Below, one piece after another: positions 7,645 through 10,762 of a stretch of DNA of 10,762 nt. Under the pieces are notes generated by a model. The model ran no database searches. It saw only the letters and a list, made by a program, of their open reading frames with translations, and had not been told where the DNA came from. Origin of the DNA: an uncultured Methylococcaceae bacterium (GTDB taxonomy: Bacteria; Pseudomonadota; Gammaproteobacteria; Methylococcales; Methylomonadaceae); contig CAIMDR010000521.1 of the NCBI GenBank assembly GCA_903839795.1, positions 1 through 10,762 of the forward strand, in the 5' to 3' direction. Numbering within the stretch: position 1 is the stretch's first letter; each line of letters opens with the position of its first letter. A program made the translations under genes and the position numbers.

Positions 7645-8112
7645 ATGAAAGAAAATATTTTTGATGTCCTGATATATCTGTTTGAAAATTACATGGAAGA
7701 TGAAATTGAACTGCTTCCTGACAGCGATGTTATCAGAACAGAATTACTCGAAGCAGGCTTTGAAGATTGCGAGGTTAATAAAGCGTTTGACTGGCTTGAC
7801 TCACTGAGTCTGCAACGTGCCATAAAACCAACGGTTACCTCTGCATTTCGTATTTTCTGCACTCAGGAAATAGAAAAACTTGACCTTGAATGCCGCAATC
7901 TTATTATGTTTCTTGAACATAATGGTATTTTAAACTCAAGCAACCGGGAAATTGTCATTGATCGGGCAATGGCACTGGACGATGAAGAAATTTCAATGGA
8001 GAAGTTAAAATGGATTGTGTTAATGATTTTGCTTAGTCAACCTGATGAGGAAATTGCTTTTTCCAGAATGGAAGATATCGTCTACGACCTTGTCCCTAAC
8101 TATTTACATTAA
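7645..8112 (+). CDS. smg: Smg protein (DUF494)
   Basis: A small cytoplasmic protein of 155 residues (E. coli Smg 157) whose biochemical role is unknown. It starts MKENIFDVLIYLFENYM, very like E. coli MFDVLMYLFETYI, and shares the pattern LEAGFEDCEVNKAFDWLDSL, the mid-protein FCTQEIEKLDLECRNLIMFLE, the segment REIVIDRAMALDDEEI and the tail LKWIVLMILL. No catalytic motif, membrane helix or signal is visible. It is strongly acidic in its first third. It follows dprA by 19 nt without an evident ribosome binding site, the usual dprA-smg order in gammaproteobacteria, and is followed by topA after the heptad-repeat leader. Identification is by whole-length similarity; function cannot be inferred beyond the link to dprA and topA. 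Confidence 0.94.
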   Translation: MKENIFDVLIYLFENYMEDEIELLPDSDVIRTELLEAGFEDCEVNKAFDWLDSLSLQRAIKPTVTSAFRIFCTQEIEKLDLECRNLIMFLEHNGILNSSNREIVIDRAMALDDEEISMEKLKWIVLMILLSQPDEEIAFSRMEDIVYDLVPNYLH

Positions 8113-8118
8113 AACATC

Positions 8119-8202
8119 AGGCGAAAGGTAAAAGACTAAAGGCAAAAAAGAATGTACACTTTCGCCTTTAGCTTGTCGCCTTTCGTCTTTAGCCGTTCGC
8201 CT
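8119..8202 (+). repeat. Inverted repeat (25-nt arms, 21 pairs) upstream of topA
   Basis: Arm 8119-8143 is the reverse complement of 8178-8202 at 21 of 25 positions, enclosing a 34-nt loop. A competing inner hairpin pairs CTAAAGGC (8136-8143) perfectly with GCCTTTAG (8164-8171). In RNA either fold would sit between smg and topA. No T-run follows directly, so it is not a classical terminator. It could act as an attenuator, RNA-processing site or supercoiling-driven cruciform; none is demonstrated. Confidence 0.7.
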
Positions 8203-8208
8203 TTAACC
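8120..8208 (+). repeat. Degenerate 7-bp tandem repeat in two opposing arms
   Basis: Between smg and topA the sequence splits into exact heptads. The left arm has four units on the consensus GRYNAAA: GGCGAAA (8120), GGTAAAA (8127), GACTAAA (8134), GGCAAAA (8141). After a 12-base spacer (8148-8159) the right arm has seven units on the complementary consensus TTTNGYC: TTTCGCC (8160), TTTAGCT (8167), TGTCGCC (8174), TTTCGTC (8181), TTTAGCC (8188), GTTCGCC (8195), TTTAACC (8202). Phase is kept throughout each arm. It occupies nearly all of the topA leader, ending 11 nt before the start codon. It resembles heptanucleotide short tandem repeats known from other bacteria, cyanobacteria in particular. 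Confidence 0.85.
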
Positions 8209-8219
8209 CTTTTAAATAA

Positions 8220-10550
8220 ATGAGTAAAAATCTTGTCATTGTAGAATCGCCTGCAAAAGCAAAAACCATAGAAAAGTATTTAGGCAAAGACTTTCACGTC
8301 TTGGCCTCTTATGGACACGTTCGCGACTTGGTTCCCAAAGAAGGAGCCGTTGACCCTACCCATGACTTTGCCATGAAATATGAAGTCATTGATCGCAATC
8401 AACGTCACGTTCTGGCTATCAGCAAAGCACTTAAAGCCGCAGATACCTTATATCTGGCAACTGACCCTGATAGAGAAGGCGAAGCTATTTCCTGGCATTT
8501 GCTTGAGCTGCTGAGAGAAAAAAAGTTGCTCAAAGACAAGCCGGTGCATCGGGTAGTCTTTCATGAAATTACCAAAAAAGCGGTTACTGAAGCCATTGCC
8601 AACCCGGAAAAATTGGACATCAATTTAATCAACGCCCAACAAGCACGACGGGCTTTGGATTATCTGGTGGGTTTTAATCTGTCGCCCTTGTTATGGAAAA
8701 AAATTCGTCGCGGCCTGTCAGCCGGTCGCGTACAAAGCCCTGCCTTACGCATGATAGTTGAGCGTGAACTGGAAATAGAAGCCTTTAAAACCCGTGAATA
8801 TTGGACTATTGATGCCGCACTGACGGCGCATGATCAAAACTTCAAAGCCAAACTGACTCAGTTTGATAATGAAAAACTGACTCAATTCAGCATTACCGAT
8901 GAAGCACTGGCAGAAAAAACCAAACAAGCGCTACTAACCGCTGCAGACGGCCAGCTATTGGTTTCCAAACTGGAAAAGAAACAGCAAAAACGTAATCCTG
9001 CGCCGCCTTTCATCACCTCTACCCTGCAACAGGAAGCCTCTCGTAAATTGGGTTTTACGACCAATCGCACCATGATAGTTGCCCAACAACTGTATGAAGG
9101 TATTGATATCGGCGGAGAAACTGAAGGCCTGATTACCTATATGCGTACCGATTCGGTTAACTTATCGGTAGAAGCGGTCGAGGATATGCGTGCCCTGATT
9201 GCGGAAAAATATGGCGCTGAAAATGTACCCAAAGAACCCCGATTATTTAAAACCAAATCCAAAAATGCCCAAGAAGCGCATGAAGCAAGACGCCCTACTT
9301 ACCCGAGACACTTACCCAGCCAGATAAAAGATCACCTCAGTGTTGAACAATACAAGCTGTACGATTTAATCTGGAAGCGCACCATAGCCTGCCAAATGAT
9401 TCATGCAACCCTTAATATGGTGGCTGTTGACTTAAGCTGTGGTGACGGCAAACACCTATTCAGGGCAACCGGTTCCACCATTGCCATCCCCGGATTTATG
9501 GCGGTTTATCTGGAAGGAAAAGATGACAGCAAGGAAAGCGACGATAAGGAAAGCTTTTTGCCGCCTCTTGAAGAAGGGCGACCCGTGCAACTGAATGATA
9601 TCATTGCCGGCCAGCACTTTACCGAGCCACCGCCCCGTTACGGCGAAGCCAGCCTGGTAAAATCGCTGGAAGAACATGGCATAGGTCGACCTTCAACGTA
9701 TGCATCGATTATTTCGACCCTGCAAAACCGTGAATATGTCACCCTCAACAATAAGCGCTTTTATCCTACCGATGTCGGCAGAATCGTTAATAAATTTCTG
9801 ACGGAGCACTTCACCAAATACGTCGATTATGATTTTACGGCTAATCTGGAAGATGATCTGGATGCCGTTTCCAGAGGTGAAAAAGACTGGATTCCGTTAA
9901 TGCACGCATTCTGGCAACCCTTTCATGAAATGGTTCTGGATAAAGATGCCAGCGTCCAGCGTAAAGATGTCACCCAGGAAGCCATCGATGAAAAATGCCC
10001 TGAATGTAGCAGTCCCCTATCAATCCGTCTGGGAAGAAATGGCCGGTTTATAGGCTGTACCAACTATCCCGAATGTTCCTATACCCGAAATCTGAATGAT
10101 GACCCCGGCGCTTCTGATGAACCTGAAACGGTAGAAGATAGAGCCTGCCCGGAATGCGAGTCGCCGTTGGTTTTTAAAACCGGTCGCTATGGAAAATTTA
10201 TCGGTTGCAGTGCTTATCCAAAATGTCGTCATATTGAGCCCTTGGAAAAACCGGCTGATACCGGTGTCGAATGTCCTCAATGTAAAAAAGGCAGTATTCT
10301 TAAACGCAAATCACGCAACGGAAAAATTTTTTACTCCTGCTCCGGCTATCCAAAATGTGATTATGCACTCTGGAATACGCCTATCAATGAACCCTGCCCG
10401 CAATGTAGCTGGCCTATTTTGACGGTAAAAGAAACCAAAAGACGTGGTGTTGAAAAAGTCTGCCCCCAAAAAGAATGCAGCTATGCCACGCCTTACGAAG
10501 GTGATCCAGCCGATGTTCAAGGACCTGCAGATACAGAAGCTGTGTGTTAA
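8220..10550 (+). CDS. topA: DNA topoisomerase I (type IA) with four C-terminal zinc fingers
   Basis: Relaxes negative supercoils by transient single-strand cleavage. It has 776 residues (E. coli 865). The Toprim domain starts at once (VIVESPAKAKTIEKYL, Glu9) and carries the metal-binding TDPDREGE with Asp82, Asp84 and Glu86. The central type IA gate domains contain INAQQARRALDYLVG, the strand-binding LSAGRVQSPALRMIVERE, and GLITYMRTDS with the nucleophilic Tyr307, followed by AHEARRPT and HGIGRPSTYASIISTL. The C-terminus has four Cys4 zinc-ribbon units starting at Cys593, Cys643, Cys685 and Cys726, the last ending at Cys753 and having a divergent second half (CPQKEC). E. coli has three such fingers plus two cysteine-free ribbons, so this tail is a different variant. 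The catalytic Toprim residues occur about 29 positions earlier than in E. coli, consistent with a shorter Toprim insert. ATG 8220 has no Shine-Dalgarno, and the leader is made of heptad repeats. The protein ends normally at TAA 10548-10550. Confidence 0.97.
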   Translation: MSKNLVIVESPAKAKTIEKYLGKDFHVLASYGHVRDLVPKEGAVDPTHDFAMKYEVIDRNQRHVLAISKALKAADTLYLATDPDREGEAISWHLLELLREKKLLKDKPVHRVVFHEITKKAVTEAIANPEKLDINLINAQQARRALDYLVGFNLSPLLWKKIRRGLSAGRVQSPALRMIVERELEIEAFKTREYWTIDAALTAHDQNFKAKLTQFDNEKLTQFSITDEALAEKTKQALLTAADGQLLVSKLEKKQQKRNPAPPFITSTLQQEASRKLGFTTNRTMIVAQQLYEGIDIGGETEGLITYMRTDSVNLSVEAVEDMRALIAEKYGAENVPKEPRLFKTKSKNAQEAHEARRPTYPRHLPSQIKDHLSVEQYKLYDLIWKRTIACQMIHATLNMVAVDLSCGDGKHLFRATGSTIAIPGFMAVYLEGKDDSKESDDKESFLPPLEEGRPVQLNDIIAGQHFTEPPPRYGEASLVKSLEEHGIGRPSTYASIISTLQNREYVTLNNKRFYPTDVGRIVNKFLTEHFTKYVDYDFTANLEDDLDAVSRGEKDWIPLMHAFWQPFHEMVLDKDASVQRKDVTQEAIDEKCPECSSPLSIRLGRNGRFIGCTNYPECSYTRNLNDDPGASDEPETVEDRACPECESPLVFKTGRYGKFIGCSAYPKCRHIEPLEKPADTGVECPQCKKGSILKRKSRNGKIFYSCSGYPKCDYALWNTPINEPCPQCSWPILTVKETKRRGVEKVCPQKECSYATPYEGDPADVQGPADTEAVC

Positions 10551-10571
10551 CTGACTTTATAAAACATTGTC

Positions 10572-10598
10572 CACGAACAGCACGAAAGACACGAAAAT
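10572..10598 (+). repeat. Three tandem 9-bp units beginning CACGAA
   Basis: CACGAACAG (10572), CACGAAAGA (10581) and CACGAAAAT (10590) follow each other without a gap just after topA. The six-base core is exact in all three. I recall similar CACGAA-type strings in intergenic DNA of unrelated bacteria; function is unknown. Confidence 0.7.
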
Positions 10599-10637
10599 AT
10601 TTACTAAAAGAGTCTGGATTGTAAATATTGATTTTTT
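10596..10637 (+). terminator. Weak candidate intrinsic terminator of topA
   Basis: AATATTTAC (10596-10604) pairs perfectly with GTAAATATT (10621-10629) across a 16-nt loop, and six T (10632-10637) follow two bases later. The geometry suits rho-independent termination, but the stem has only one G-C pair and would be weak. Nothing better lies between the topA stop and the window end. Confidence 0.35.
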
Positions 10638-10658
10638 CGTACTTTACGTATGTTCTCT

Positions 10659-10684
10659 CATTCCCCAGCTCCAGCTTGGGAATG
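10659..10684 (+). repeat. Palindrome 1 of the post-topA cluster
   Basis: CATTCCCCAGCT and AGCTTGGGAATG are inverted with one mismatch in twelve around a central CC. It shares the core AGCTCCAGCTT (10667-10677) with the next palindrome. Confidence 0.75.
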
Positions 10685-10686
10685 CA

Positions 10687-10711
10687 GACTTGGAAGCTCC
10701 AGCTTCCCGTC
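10687..10711 (+). repeat. Palindrome 2 of the post-topA cluster
   Basis: GGAAGCT (10692-10698) and AGCTTCC (10701-10707) are perfectly inverted around CC, with GAC and GTC able to extend the stem past a small bulge. The core AGCTCCAGCTT recurs exactly 28 bp after its copy in palindrome 1, and ATGCAG follows both copies (10682 and 10712), so the two look like diverged copies of one unit. Confidence 0.7.
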
Positions 10712-10739
10712 ATGCAGTGCGGTAGTGGCAAAACGTTTG

Positions 10740-10762
10740 GGACGGGGTTGCAAACCCCGTCC
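10740..10762 (+). repeat. Palindrome 3, perfect 10-bp arms, reaching the window end
   Basis: GGACGGGGTT (10740-10749) and AACCCCGTCC (10753-10762) are exactly inverted around GCA. The right arm ends on the last base of the window; an extra G precedes the left arm, so the repeat may continue. The GC-rich stem would be stable in RNA. It may be one end of a larger repeated element outside the window. Confidence 0.75.

Noticed and set aside
8119..8208. Heptad array as a CRISPR array
   Set aside because: Units are 7 bp, degenerate and contiguous without spacers, and the two arms are inverted relative to each other.
10414..10731. Minus-strand open frame of 105 codons at the right end
   Set aside because: Half overlaps the topA zinc-finger region antisense and the rest runs through tandem repeats and palindromes; no recognisable protein features.

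Overview
The window looks like ordinary chromosomal core DNA from a gammaproteobacterium. The block def-fmt-rsmB diverging from a LysM gene followed by dprA matches the arrangement I recall near the Pseudomonas origin. The tail rsmB-DUF4390-ntrY and the pair smg-topA resemble what I recall from Methylococcales (type I methanotrophs) and Xanthomonadales. A Methylobacter-like methanotroph is my best guess. It rests on gene order, moderate GC and the style of the intergenic repeats, not on any search.

Layout. On the minus strand, read from about 5307 down to base 1, five genes form one tight operon: def (peptide deformylase), fmt (Met-tRNA formyltransferase), rsmB (16S rRNA m5C967 methyltransferase), a secreted DUF4390 protein, and ntrY (membrane histidine kinase). 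The ntrY gene runs off the left edge inside its ATP-binding domain. Gaps are 2 nt and 7 nt, followed by two coding overlaps. A short AT-rich gap of about 100 nt separates this operon from a plus-strand series: a LysM protein resembling the type IV pilus secretin-associated protein TsaP, dprA (ssDNA/RecA loader for transformation), smg (DUF494) and topA (topoisomerase I). The last 212 nt hold no gene. They contain a weak terminator candidate, a 9-bp tandem repeat and three short palindromes, the last ending exactly at the window edge.

How the genes work together. def and fmt act at opposite ends of the formyl-methionine cycle and rsmB matures the 30S decoding region, so the operon's first half is about translation start. 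Its second half couples this to the NtrY/NtrX-type two-component system. On the other strand, tsaP (pilus anchoring in the envelope) and dprA (handling of incoming ssDNA) are joined by a 4-nt overlap, a plausible DNA-uptake pairing.

I see no new defence, mobile or biosynthetic system. The points most worth a second look are: (1) dprA has no ATG, GTG or TTG able to start its conserved N-terminus, and the only coupled candidate is a CTG in a CTGA overlap, where one silent change in the upstream gene would give ATGA; (2) a strict 7-bp-period repeat in two opposing arms fills the topA leader and can fold into a long hairpin; (3) a cluster of small palindromes follows topA. Only def has a clear Shine-Dalgarno, and that site argues for a TTG start.
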